This document shows, piece after piece, positions 46,451-57,331 of a stretch of 64,000 nt of DNA. This stretch comes from Symsagittifera roscoffensis (lineage: Eukaryota > Xenacoelomorpha > Acoela > Convolutidae): positions 1 through 64,000 of the forward strand of contig NW_026971426.1 in assembly GCF_963678635.1 (NCBI RefSeq). Direction: 5' to 3'. Each line of letters starts with the position of its first letter. Position 1 is the first letter of the stretch. The notes beneath the pieces were generated by a model, which made no database searches, was not told the origin of the DNA, and saw nothing but the letters and a program-made list of their open reading frames with translations. Position numbers and translations under genes: made by a program.

Positions 46451-46820
46451 TTATTGAGGCAGGCATACCATTGGAATGTTCATATATATACATTCGACTT
46501 TCGAACAGAAAAACTGATTTTTGTGACGAGTTCTTTTGCAAATTTAAGGGCCTAAAATTGTCAAAATAACCATTTGGAAAATTACTTCGCGTTTGAAAGC
46601 TGTGCGTTTGTAGGTAATAGATCCGCACTGGAAATCCTGTAGATCCAATAAAGGAAATCAATGCAAAAGCAACAGAACAAGATAAATGGATCAAATACTG
46701 GATTTGCAATTGAGAAACAAATAGTTAACTTTGACTTTGCACGCTGTGGAATACTTTTTGGGAAGGTTATTCAGTGTGAAAGAACAATAATTTCACTAAA
46801 TAAACGCGTATCAACTATCA
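46451..46820. other. Spacer without recognised features
   Basis: Unique AT-rich DNA between the minisatellite and a family A copy. ORFs on both strands are extensions of the minisatellite frames. Confidence 0.35.
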
Positions 46821-47109
46821 ACGCGTAATAAGCGGAGATTTAATCCGTCTTAGAAATCGTTCCAAATTGGTTGAAAGAAGCTTATTTGCCATGATTGATT
46901 TGTTACAAGGAGCGAAATTTATTGTTTTGTACTTTATATGGCGTGTGGGGGATGATTTTCACAGAAAATTTTTCAAATTTTAGAAAAAACGTTTTTCATT
47001 TTATTTTATTTCATTTAATTTTTTGTGTTGTTTATGTTATTACTGCTCCATAAACGTTAATAGGCAGTCGGAACTTTCAGGGCTTCGCCCTGATACGAGC
47101 AGTCTTGTT
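46821..47109 (+). mobile_element. Family A copy 7, truncated
   Basis: Contains the hairpin half of family A in the same orientation as copy 6, ending GATACGAGCAGTCTTGTT. The other half is missing upstream of 46821. Confidence 0.82.
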
Positions 47110-47138
47110 GTTAATTTTAAAAAGGTCTTAAGACTCTA

Positions 47139-47608
47139 ACAAGACTGCTCGTATCATGGCGAAGCCCTGAATGCTCCGACTGTCTTTTCAGGTTCATGGA
47201 ACAATAATAACACAAAAAACATCCCCTCATACGCCATATGAAGTACAAAGCGATACAATTTCAATTCAAAGATTGCAAAAAATCAATTATAGCATATAAG
47301 CTTACTTGAACCAATTTGGAACAATTTCTAAGACGAAATAAATCTCCGCGTACGCGTTAATAATGTGAGTTTTCTTGCGTTGAGTGTCCCAAAATGACCA
47401 AAACGGCAATCTTTAAACCTCCATAACTTTACAAAAATGATCACAGGTGAAACGTCTTTTCAAATTCAAGCTCAAGGTAACAATAGTTTTTCAATGATAT
47501 AAAAAAACTCCCGTCAAAAATGGCTAGTTAAAAAGTCGAAAATTGTTCGAAGAAAAAAACCACCCAGAGCAAAAATATTCCGTTACTTTCGTTACTAAAA
47601 TCGGAACA
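47139..47608 (-). mobile_element. Family A copy 8, head-to-head with copy 7
   Basis: A complete but diverged copy (CTCCGACTGTC at one end, ATCGGAACAATAAC at the other). Its hairpin end faces that of copy 7 across about 29 bp, so the two GC hairpins and outer ends are mirrored. Confidence 0.82.
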
Positions 47609-48181
47609 ATAACTGCAGAAGTGCTTTCAAACATATAATGAATTTATAATTGCACTTAAATATGGGTGCTGTTTTCGAACTCATTTCGAGTGTATCTGCT
47701 AAAGTTTAGGTAATTTCTCTCCCCAATTACGAAAACATAATCTGCGCAAAATAACAAGAGCAACATCGAATTTCAAAATTATTTTCTAGTTTTCAGATTT
47801 CTCAGTGGAATAAAAAAAAACACCCATTAGCCCAGTATTCTTCAATTGGGCTAAACTTAGCACAACAATTTAAGTCATAAGTTTTCCTTGATAATGCAAC
47901 TTTTCTTTCTAATTTTCCGTTGTGTTTTACAACGGCATCACGTAAATTTTGTGGCTAGAACATATTCTCGACTGTGAGTCAATGTGTTTAGCTGTTTGCA
48001 GTTGAATTTTGTGCTTTCATCAGGGATAAATTTTGAAGGTCGAGACGGTCTTTTCTTGACCATGAAACGTTTTTTCGTCACAAAATTTTGCGTAAAATAG
48101 TAATTAAAAAAGGAATCCCATTTTTATATCACCTAATTTTGCCACGTTATGTACAGATTGATATTTTTTGCGTTTGGTTAC
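47609..48181. other. AT-rich spacer
   Basis: No ORF above chance and no recognisable repeat. Confidence 0.35.
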
Positions 48182-48908
48182 AGTGCTGATTTAAATTAAC
48201 CGGACAAAACGCGTTAAAATTGAAATTTGAAACGCATTTTTCTCAAATTGGGTTGAGTCTAGGTATGAAGACTTATGAAACTTATGAAGACAAAACTTGC
48301 TTAAAATTTTAGCAGATTTAATATGGTGCAATTTGTTTTGCGAAATTCGGGCCCAAATTTTTACCCCAAAAATGGGTCGTTTTGGCTTTTCTTACTTAAC
48401 CACAAATTACGCCAAAAATACGCAGTCGATATACCAAAGTGAGCCCCTTACGTAGCCCAACAAACTTTAAGAAGGTTATAATCTCCAAAATATTTAATAA
48501 GTTAATTTATTTTTGTTTGATAGACATAAAAGGTCATTTTTACTATATAAAATACCAACTTTTTATTTTAATAAATTTTTTAACCAATTTGCATTTGTTT
48601 TGGAGAAAAAACACTTCATAAAGTTTGTTGGGCTACGTAAGGGGCTCACTTTGATTTAATTATGTCTGTGATCGACTGGGTCTTTTTGGCGTAATTTTTG
48701 ATTAACTAAGAAAAGCCAAACTGAAAAATTTTTGGGGTACAATTTTGGGCCGGAATTTTGCAAAACAAATTACACTATTTTAATTCTGCTAAAATTTTAA
48801 GCAAGTTTTGTATCCATAAGTTTTCACCTAAACTCAACCCAATTTGAGCAAAATGCGTTTTAAATTTCAAGTTTAACGCGTTTTGTCCGGTTAATTTAAA
48901 TCAGCACT
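48182..48908. mobile_element. Foldback element with inverted arms of about 290 bp
   Basis: AGTGCTGATTTAAATTAACC at the left is the reverse complement of the right end (48889-48908). Pairing continues, with small differences, inward to TACGTAGCCCAACAAACTT near 48475 and its mate near 48620. The unpaired centre of about 140 bp is AT-rich and encodes nothing. The whole is a long-inverted-repeat, MITE-like or foldback element. Flanks do not give a clear target duplication. Confidence 0.88.
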
Positions 48909-49250
48909 TTATTAACAGCAAATTGTCTGCTTCAGTTCAAATTGGTTTAATTTATTTGTCACATTTTATAAAATCTTGCAACGAATGGCTGCAGTTCAAG
49001 TAGTTGTTAATATTTACTTCCATTGTATCAATATCTTTCAGTCTGTATAGACAAGAATTGTTAAATAGAAACTCGAAGTTTATCTAGAGAAAAAACTAAC
49101 CCACACTTTAAATCATCATCACATTCTTTGAAAAACGGGACAAAAAAATGTCTCTGTTACGATTCATAATTTTTTCGCATGAAAAATTACTTAAAAACTA
49201 CGAATGAGTTGGGAATTTAGGAAAAATGTAATTATATTTAAGAAATGATA
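48909..49250. other. AT-rich spacer
   Basis: Nothing recognised. It ends at CACAG (49251-49255), the target duplication of Gypsy 2. Confidence 0.35.
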
Positions 49251-49255
49251 CACAG

Positions 49256-49524
49256 TGTGATATCCGATGCGGTATCGAGTGAAAACTAATTGTAATTCAA
49301 TAATGTATTCTGATATAATGAACTTTGTTTTCTTTTTTCTTCTCTTTTGTCTTTTGATTAGTTACTGAGAGATAGATCAAAATTGAAAACTCTGAACTCT
49401 CAACTAAGTTTCAATGTCACAACACACTGTGACCTTGAGTACACATGAAATGAATAACTATAGCACCGCAGGTTGGTAGTACATAACATAACTCAATTAC
49501 TGCTATTGCAGTAGCAGTATGACA
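49256..49524 (-). repeat. Gypsy 2 3' LTR
   Basis: Minus strand TGTCATACTGC to GATATCACA. It is preceded by the purine-rich ACCAAGGGTGGTG (49525-49537), a likely polypurine tract. It differs from the 5' LTR at only a few sites. Confidence 0.92.
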
Positions 49525-49640
49525 CACCACCCTTGGTAAAAATAAATTATTCGACATATATGGAATAATTCATCTCAAATACACTCAGTTCACAAGAAAA
49601 TTTTTGGGTTACTTGAAAGATTAGTTCATGATCTTCTATT

Positions 49641-51230
49641 TCAGTTTTCTTCCAGCTCTATTTTCCAGCTCGGATTCCATTCCACTCCTTCATCCAGCGT
49701 TGCATAACCAAATTGCCGCCTGAATAAGTGTCGTTCTAACATTTTCAATTCCAATTCAACCTGCCTATCACTTCGTTCCTTGAAATCCCTTAGTCTTCTA
49801 CGGTATTCCTGAAGTGCCGTCTTGAGTAGTGCCCCCTGTCAAATTCTCTGAAATCTCTTTAATGGAGTGTTTTATTGGATGACCAAAACGTTTCGGCTCT
49901 TTATTCTTTGTTTGTCTGGAGCTTCGCCTGACACTCGACTCCTCCGCACTTGACTCGCCGGAGAATCCTTGCGGCGGTTCAAACGCTGCATCTCTTTCCA
50001 AAATTGGTTGTGGATTTCCTCTGATATCGTCCGCGACTCTTTGAACCCCACGTTTTAGCAATTGGTCTGCGAACTTCTCCCATTCAGCTGGTGCCAATTT
50101 TCGATTTTGAAATGTATTTAATAAGTCCTCCGGAGATGTTTGAGAATCAATACATTTCGATTTGGTCCGCTGTTTTGTTTTTGGAGTAGAAACCGTCTGA
50201 GTGTGGTGACCCAACGTCCCCAACTTTGATAATGGTTGTTCATGCCCCTGATCAGTTGCTATCGCAATTTGACCTGTAAGGTTGTTTTGTTTACTATGAG
50301 ATCTCTTTTCCTTGACTTTCTTGTCTGTCCTCTTCTTGTCATTCTTGTCTGTCGGTGAACTTGGATCAGCCAAATTCGGTTTTGCTCTCTTAATAGCTAA
50401 GTTGAGGCCCCCTCCTGCGTTCGTGTCTTTGGAAGTTACGACTGTTTGGCGCTGTTGGAATCGGTCTATGGAGTTCACCGCATCAGCTATTTCCATATCT
50501 CGTTGTAATTTTTCGTCTGACCCGATATCCTCGAGTGCTTCAGGGGAACTAATCCTTTGAATTTTCTTCGTAGGCTCCGCCGATGGACTCTTACTTTCGC
50601 TCCGCTGTTTCTCGTGTGACAGAGTCGTTCTCGTTTGAGTAATGTCCAATTTCCGGTAAATAGAGCCTGTTGTCGTCTTAATAGTTGAGTCTGTTTCGGT
50701 TGCTATTTTGCCTTCACTTGCTTCGTCAGTGCCTGTCCACTTTTTCGTAACGGATCTTTTCTTAAGATTGTCTTCGGCGGAGATTTACTTTGTTCTGGTT
50801 CTTTGTCCTCGATGAATCCATTCTCCCAGGAGTATATCATTTCTTTCCGTAGATCAGGATTTAATAATCCGGTCTCGTCTACAATCCGCCTGACATCATT
50901 TTTTGCGGCATCTCTTCTCTCGTGATTCCAGCGGGCATTCGCCTCCAGCAGTTCTTTTAGGGCTTTAGCCCTTTGTCGATCCCTCTTGTCTGAATTTACT
51001 TGTTGCTTATGCAGCGGGCTTGTGTCCCTGCTGAGTTGTCCTTTGCGTACTATTTTGAGGTTCTCTCTTGATTGGTCGATTCTGCGTTTCAGTTGTGATG
51101 CTGTCAATACTGATCGCTCCAAATGTTGTTTGTCTAAATAGTCAGAATTGTTTAGAAACCTATCCTTACAATTTTAAATTCTGTTTTTGGTAGTCTGCCA
51201 AAATGTGCTTGAAATGGGGATACTTGTATA
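49641..51230 (-). pseudogene. Gypsy 2 integrase C-terminal remnant and long charged tail
   Basis: After the deletion junction come the integrase end (SPFQAHFGRLPKTEF), ORF 51122-50703 (charged, ERSVLTASQLKRRIDQSREN) and ORF 50649-49798 (low complexity, Lys/Ser-rich, SSAEESSVRRSSRQTKNKEP). A frame change near 49830 continues the chain to QEYRRRLRDFKERSDRQVEL, with TGA at 49641-49643. The tail of about 500 residues is longer than in most Gypsy integrases and has no recognised domain. Confidence 0.65.
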
Positions 51231-51979
51231 ATGGCTTTGTCATCCAGAAAACAGAACGTGTTTTTAGCGTGATTGAGAGTTCTGTCCATGGCCTTTTGGA
51301 ATTCGGCTGGCATGTCCGCTAATCCATAGAACCCTGTAAGAAATCTGAATGTCCCGGTAGCTTTCCCGCCAACAATTTTAAAGTTACATTGTTTAGCTGT
51401 ATCTGCAGCCAATTTTAGTTGACTGTACGCATATTTCAAGTCTAACACCGTAAAGTAGAAAAAACCACTTTTGTTTTCAGCAACGATTTGGCTAGCTCCA
51501 TCGATTAGCTCATCGAAGTTAGGCATTTGGTATTTATTTTTGAACAGTTGTCTATTTATTGGTTTCGCGTTCAACGCCAATTTTATTGAATCGTCCTTTT
51601 TTACTGTTATCACAATCGGAGCAATAAAGCAATCACTCTTACATGTATCAAGCTTTGTGATATGACCTTCTATCAACAATTTCTCGATTTCTTTTTCAAC
51701 TTTATCCTGTATGTGAATTGGGATTCTTCTCACTTTTTTCTGAATTGGACATAGGGGATATTTAAATTTCGAACTTACAATGTGATTCTTTGAAACTCCT
51801 TGTCTTTCAAATAAGATTTTGAATTTATTGAAAAACTTTTCTTTCCAACCTTCTGACTGTTCGCACATGAGCAAGCCAAACCTCGTAAGTTCCTTTGGCG
51901 CTGGTTTTTGTGTAGTAACTATCCCCACTTGTCCTTGCAGATCTAATCCCATGATGCATCTGGTCTTACGTTCCGTCAC
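51152..51979 (-). pseudogene. Gypsy 2 truncated reverse transcriptase fused to integrase end
   Basis: Open for 275 codons. RT landmarks are APIVITVKKDDSIKLALNAK, FTVLDLKYAYSQLKL (catalytic Asp), FYGLADMPAEFQKAMD and FCFLDD, the catalytic box. Right after LDD the sequence is KAIIQVSPFQAHFGR, which aligns with the post-core end of integrase in Gypsy 1 (ITLFEAHHGREANT). The junction is near 51240 and stays in frame. About 2.2 kb is missing relative to Gypsy 1. Confidence 0.88.
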
Positions 51980-52340
51980 AAGGAAGGTAGCGCCTTTTCA
52001 TCTCCCAACCTGCCGACCGAAGGTTCGTCTCCAAGGCTCCCAATACACTGATCGGTTGTTTGTTATAATCAACGAATTTGGTATGCAAATTCAGTTTTTC
52101 CGACGGAATGAATCTTACTTTGCTTGATTTGTCCATTATTTCCTTCGCCGTCGCCCAATTTAGAAACGAAACTGGACTTCCCGAGTCCACTGTCAATTGT
52201 ATTATTTGATTATCATTCCGTACCATGGCCTTTAGTGATTTTACCCGATTCAACGTTGGGTCTCGAATTGAATCAATTTTCTGGACTTGTATCGTCTCTC
52301 CATTTGATTTGTTCCTCATTTCATTGACTCGATCCTTCAC
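51966..52340 (-). pseudogene. Gypsy 2 aspartic protease
   Basis: The active site LTVDSGSPVSFLNW is intact, followed by LHTKFVDYNKQPISVLGALE. The C-terminal part (TRCIMGLDLQGQVG) is in the next frame, at the start of the RT ORF, so one frame change is needed near 51975. In Gypsy 1 the same Asp is Tyr. Confidence 0.85.
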
Positions 52341-53546
52341 ATACTTGGAAACTTTTTCATTCTCCGATTGATATGTTTTTGAATCGACATGACTTCAAAA
52401 TCACTACATGATCCAAAGCTTTCACTTATCTGATCGCATTTATCTACAGATCCTTCCGATTCTTCAGCAACCTCACTTAATTGCTGAGATCTACACATTT
52501 TTGCAAAATGATTGGGTTTACCACAATTCTTACAAGTTATCCCCATCGCTGAACAATTTTTCAAATCTCACTGATCAAACGTACTTCCACATCTGTTACA
52601 TGGTTTCGTTTTCATGTTGAGGTTTTTGTTATTGTTTTGCTTTTTACTTGTTTCCTTCTGTTTTAATTCTTTGTCGTCCCTGACAAATTTCTAACTGCCA
52701 TTACAGGTTCTTGTTTTATCCTCATTCCAGAAGTGTAATTGTTACTTGTTCCTCCTGTAGCCGCAGCATTCGTCTTTTGAAAAACCATTGTGGTTAACTT
52801 GCTGTGTTCGATTTTTTTTGGCCTTTTCAGAACCTCTTCCGGATTTAGAGTTTCGAATGTCAACGTGTCCTGCAACGTCATGTTTTTCATTTTCGAATTG
52901 AATAAATCACGGACTATCTCATTTTCCAGTGTTCCCAGTTCAGATCGAGCTACTTGCGCAATTCGCGCTGCGTGAAATTCCTCCAGAGATTCCCCGGATT
53001 CTTGCATTCGTGTAAACAATTTATATCTTTCATATGTTACATATTTTACCTTTTGGAACGAAACTTCTGCAAGTTCTGTGATTTCCCTGAACGAAATTTT
53101 CGATATTTCAACATGCGGGTTCTTCTGTAGAAATCGTTTCTTTCCCTCTGTACCCAGAGACAAAAATAATCTGGACACCAGTTTCTTTTGTACTTCGTTA
53201 TAGAAAACATTGTGTCCGACTCGTGGACCTCTTGTCCTTCTCTCTTCATTCTCCAACAATACTCTATCTCTTTCTAACTTGTCTCTAAGAATCCTCGCCT
53301 TCCTCGCATCTTCATTCTCTCCATCTCGTGGTGTTTCTGGTCGAGGAAGTGGTTCCTCTAATATGTCTTTGGTTCTTCTAATATAATCTGTGGGTTTACA
53401 TTTTCTTTAACAGTTAGTGCCATAAGAAATTGTTCAAACCAGATTTTAAATTGCCACGGAGGATCTAAAGTCGCTGACGCCCAAAATACGGGTATTCCCA
53501 TATCCGTTTGATTGTCTTGAGCTGCGAATCCTGCTGGCTGCGCCAT
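52337..53546 (-). pseudogene. Gypsy 2 Gag
   Basis: Starts MAQPAGFAAQ at 53544-53546, where the ATG touches the LTR/primer-site junction as in Gypsy 1. It then reads LDPPWQFKIWFEQFLMAL, the usual Gag entry. The capsid-like block (53259-52663) shows VTYERYKLFTRMQESGESLE and LARSELGTLENEIVRDLF-like sequence. The nucleocapsid has Cys pairs near 52590 and a clear CCHC knuckle CKNCGKPNHFAKMC (52337-52564 ORF). Three frame breaks occur. Confidence 0.82.
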
Positions 53547-53814
53547 AAGATATCCGATGCGGTATCGAGTGAAAACTAATTGTAATTCAATAATGTATTC
53601 CGATAAATTGAACCTTGTTTTCTCTTTTCTTTTCTGTTGTCTTTTGACTAGTTACTGAGAGATAGATCAAAATTGAAAACTCTGAACTCTCAACTAAGTT
53701 TCAATGTCACAACACACTGTGACCTTGAGTACACATGAAATTAATAACTATAGCACCGCAGATTGGTAGTACTTAACATAACTCAATTACGGCTATTGCA
53801 GTAGCAGTATGACA
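53546..53814 (-). repeat. Gypsy 2 5' LTR
   Basis: Partner of 49256-49524. At its inner end GATATCTTATGGCGCAG replaces the expected GATATCACATGG, so the bases just before the primer-binding site have changed. Confidence 0.92.
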
Positions 53815-53819
53815 CACAG

Positions 53820-54736
53820 AAATGAATAACTTTTAGCTCTTATCAAGGCACTTGCATTTTAACTTCGATGGGAAACTTCTAATTGATTAAATTGGTGACA
53901 TATTTTGTAAAACTGGAAGAATTAAAAAAAGTTTTCTTATTGAAATTACAGCGCCATGCGCTTCTGTGAGTACAAGATGATGCACTTAGCATACACTAAT
54001 GCACGATTATGATTACCAAAACAACTTATGTCAAGATGATTTATCCACACGAAAAAAGCGGCTAATACACGATCACGGAGAACCGCTGTTGCCCTCGTGG
54101 TTGAAATATTTATGTATTCTTTGCTAATTTTCTGGGTAATGTTGTCTCACATTCAAGCAAGCAAAGAGCACTGATCATGATTATCCTCGGATGATTTGGA
54201 ACAACTTCACCGCCTTTCACGGCCCCTTTTACACCTTCAAACGCGAAGTACCGCTTTTCACAGTACTGTAGGCCATGTTGCATTCACATCTGTTCAACAA
54301 AAGTTTCTTTCCTGTAAACTCTGTTGAAAGGATAAGGATTTGCTCTCTTAGCGGGCATCCATAAGTTAGCATGATTTTAATTATTTCAGAGTTTTCAGGT
54401 TTTTAATTATTTCAGAGCTGTTATATTTTTTTGGGGAATGCAAAGAAGACCATGAAAACCTGCGGTTGATAGAAAAAAGTTTACAGATTTTCTGGCCTGT
54501 TTGGCTGTTTTTAGACCCAAAAACTGTATTTAAACATACCAGTTCCGCGTTATTAATTAGCAGCAAAATCACCAAAAATTTTTCTCGAAAAAGTACAAAA
54601 ATATTCACAAAGAAAATATTCGCAAAAACGACCAGCATGGGTCTTCTGATTTTTGAATATTCAACGTGACATAAAATTTTGGGTAAGTTACAAAAAAGGT
54701 CGAAATTTTTCAATTTTCAATGAGGATTTGTTTCAG
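53820..54736. other. AT-rich intron-like stretch
   Basis: No supported gene. 54170-54330 is GC-richer but has stops in all frames. A minus-strand ORF (54381-54713) is Phe/Leu/Lys-rich without motif. It ends with TTTGTTTCAG. Confidence 0.35.
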
Positions 54737-55060
54737 TTATGATAAAGACAGTTCGCAGCAATTGGTGTGTTTGGACAATGTCAAGAATGTGGTTAATTCT
54801 AACACGTCTGGTGATGGAACCGTTTTCAATTTAACCAGAAGAGCGAATCAGAAATTAACGATGCTGGTTCTTCGCAATATCGACCCAACGGTTCAGTTTA
54901 AAGTCGAAAATCGACTGTCATTCTATGAAGGAAGTGACTCGCGTATTGTTCTGGAGTCAGTACAGCTAAAGTACAATTTTGAAATAGAATTGCCCTCCGT
55001 TTCGGAGAGTAACAGCGCGAAGACAAATTTCGTTAAATTGGAAACTTTGGATGGAAGCAT
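54737..55060 (+). CDS. Candidate 324-nt host exon
   Basis: Acceptor TTTGTTTCAG (to 54736) and donor GTTAGT (55061) bound one base, 107 codons and two bases. The sequence is clearly GC-richer and more codon-like than its surroundings. The peptide has alternating hydrophobic strands and acidic loops (LTMLVLRNIDPTVQFKVENR, SFYEGSDSRIVLESVQLKYN), suggesting a beta-rich extracellular or adaptor domain. There is no Cys pattern beyond a single Cys and no retroelement motif. I do not recognise the family. Neighbouring exons were not found within 2 kb, so introns must be long. Confidence 0.5.
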
Positions 55061-55923
55061 GTTAGTTTCACTTCTATACAAAAAATTAGTAAAAAATCTT
55101 TTTCTATGAAAAAATACTGTTATAATTTTTGCACTTGAGATTTTCTTTCTTTTTCTCTGAAAACTTCAAACTAAGCGCAATAAACCAAGCAAAATGATTT
55201 ATTTTTCAAACTTTAACTACATCATACCGACCACTAAAATAGTATCAGTTATTTATTTTTGGTTAGCTTCGGAGCCAGATTAAATTGCTATTGGAATAAT
55301 AACATGTCAGAACTGCCTAAAAAGAAAATTGTCTACATTCCAGGGGAAAATTAGCACATAAAAAAATGCAGTTGAAGCTCAGACCAACATTAATGATTTT
55401 TCATTTTGTATCAAAAATACTGTCAAAATTTGGTAGTCTTAAGTCGGTAATGATCTTTTGCTTCCTTATTGAAACATTTCTAAAAAGAAAACTCCCGTTT
55501 GATTAGAACAAGTAGTACGAAAATGTATGGGATAGGGTTTTTTAATCTTTTCATTTTATTTTCCCTATTTAAAATTTCATTTTTTCTCGAAAAGTACTCT
55601 AACGAGTTTTAAAAATCGGTACCAATGGAAAGTCTGCCCACTCCCCTGTGTGTCTGAATTATCCCCTCTCCTCTTTTTACCTTACCCCGCTTTCTGCAGT
55701 CTTCGAAAAATTGTGTGGGAAAAGTTTTTACGCAAATTTTGGATTTTATACATTTTCTTCAAAACTACCCTCCCAAATCTGAGATTTTTGTTCAACGGAC
55801 AGAAACGGTTGTGTAAAGCTCCCCCGCGCAAGCGGCTACGGCAAATTTCTATTTCAAAAAAAATTAATGACCCTCGGAAAAATTGAATTTTCGATTTTTT
55901 GACAATTTTTTTCAAACTTCTTA
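55061..55923. other. AT-rich intron-like stretch
   Basis: Nothing firmly supported. 55700-55890 is open on both strands for about 75 codons and includes a GC-rich patch (CCCCCGCGCAAGCGGC), but neither peptide is recognisable. Confidence 0.3.
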
Positions 55924-56078
55924 TTCAAGACAAGATGATGAATATATGTCTTAAAAAGTCTCTTTGTTCACAGAAGTCAAATTTGTTATTAATAATTAGT
56001 TCACACGAAATCTTGCTATTAATTAAAAATTTTATCGCGTTTTGTGATAAACAACGTGAGAAAAATTCATGTCTTGAA
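55924..56078. mobile_element. 155-bp MITE with TA target site, copy 1
   Basis: TTCAAGACA at the left and TGTCTTGAA at the right are perfect 9-bp inverted ends. TA flanks both sides (55922-55923, 56079-56080), as for Tc1/mariner-type insertions. The interior matches 62624-62777 along its length. Confidence 0.72.
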
Positions 56079-56179
56079 TATCATCGGGGGAGGGAGATCT
56101 TATTTAGAGCCGAAGGAGATGGGGTTGAGCCCCGTTTTTTTGTTGTTGTAGTACAATTGAAGTGGTTTTAAATCTCCTT

Positions 56180-57300
56180 TTTTTGGGGATACGACGGCAG
56201 TTTTCACCGCTGGTCTCGTTAAAGTACCTAGGGCTGTTTTCAGTTTACACGAGCGCGGGATGTCGTCCGAGCGCGCGATGTCATCCGGTAAAAACTTCTA
56301 GCACTCTATCCAGTGGCCCGATGCCTCGTGGTGTAAATTCCTCAAGTATCCACACGAGGTTAATTTTTTCGAGTGGCTCCTCGGGTTTTTTTTTCCACTC
56401 AGTCCTTCTGATGAGAGTGGGAGAGTACTCTTTAAGTAGACTCCTCCAGAAGCTGTCAAGTCTATCTTTTGCTCGCTTCCAGGACTTGTTGGACAGTTTA
56501 CTGGTAGATGCTTCATAGTAGGCTGCTGCTGGAGCGTAAACGAATGGAAGACCCATTAGGAAGTGGTTAGCGGACGTGAGTTGAGGATTGCCTCAGTCTC
56601 GGCTGCGATAGTAGCAAATAAATCTCTTGATAGTCGATCAGAATCGAGATTTAGTAAAAAAGCTTGTATTATCATTGAGACGAGTCGCTCCCACACGCCG
56701 CCAAAATGAAGGGCAGCCGGAGGATATAGGCGCCATTCGACTTTGTTGATTTGTAGCGTTTCAGTTAGAGTGGTTTCCTTGAAGTTAATTAGTACTGAGC
56801 GTAGTTGTTTATGGGCGCCGACGAAGTAAGTAGTGTTGTCAGAGATTAAAAGCTTAGGTGTGCTTCTCCTAGCATTAAAGAGTCTTGCCGCTAAGCAGTT
56901 GTTCGTAGCAAGGTTTTCTCTCGATTCCAGGTGAACTTGCCACAGGTAGAGAGGCATGTGAAGAGGCAAATATAGCTTTTTTAGTTGTATCCTTTGTTGC
57001 GATGTAAAAAGGCCCTATCTTGTCATTTCTTGTGTTTTTTGAAAAGGAATGGATTGTCAAACGGATCGTCTAAACGCTTTGGAGGCAATTCGGCAATGAG
57101 TGGTTGTAGCCCTTTGCCTTGCAGTCTTGTGCAGTGAAATAAATTATGTCTTATCTGTCTGAGTGTTTTTCGGAGCGCAATGATGACAAAACTTTGTTTC
57201 AGGTAGTTGCGAATGTACTTAGTGCAGTGATGCCTGCAGCGGCGAGAAGCGCTCTCGATCATCATGCGAACATTGGGGTCCTTCGCGTTAAGAATTATTT
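56180..57300 (-). pseudogene. BEL relic integrase
   Basis: Zinc domain remnant 57265-57023 (HHCTKYIRNYLKQSF, IRHNLFHCTRLQGKGLQPLI, AELPPKRL). Core: the first Asp segment has decayed to DKIGPFYIATKD, the second is LISDNTTYFVGAHKQL, and the Glu is in ALHFGGVWERLVSMI. The C-terminal domain is EKINLVWILEEFTPRGIGPL, then, after a frame change, LKTALGTLTRPAVKTAV. An 18-bp tandem duplication (GAGCGCG-GATGTCGTCC type) lies at about 56250-56285. Confidence 0.82.
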
Positions 57301-57331
57301 GATGCTTAGTTGCGTCCGGTAAAGGCGAGTT

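Larger units (their letters stand above)
49256..53814 (-). mobile_element. Gypsy-type LTR retrotransposon 2, internal-deletion derivative
   Basis: A 4.6-kb element on the minus strand with 269-bp LTRs (49256-49524 and 53546-53814) and the 5-bp target duplication CACAG (49251-49255, 53815-53819). Gag, protease and the first half of RT are present. The frame then passes directly from the RT catalytic box into the end of integrase, so RNase H and most of the integrase core are gone. It is related to Gypsy 1 in layout but clearly diverged. It would need a helper element to move. Confidence 0.93.

Noticed and set aside
45760-46555. Long ORFs on both strands (223 and 235 codons) with 14-residue repeats
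   Set aside because: They follow automatically from a stop-free 42-bp tandem repeat and appear on both strands, so they are not evidence of a repeat protein.
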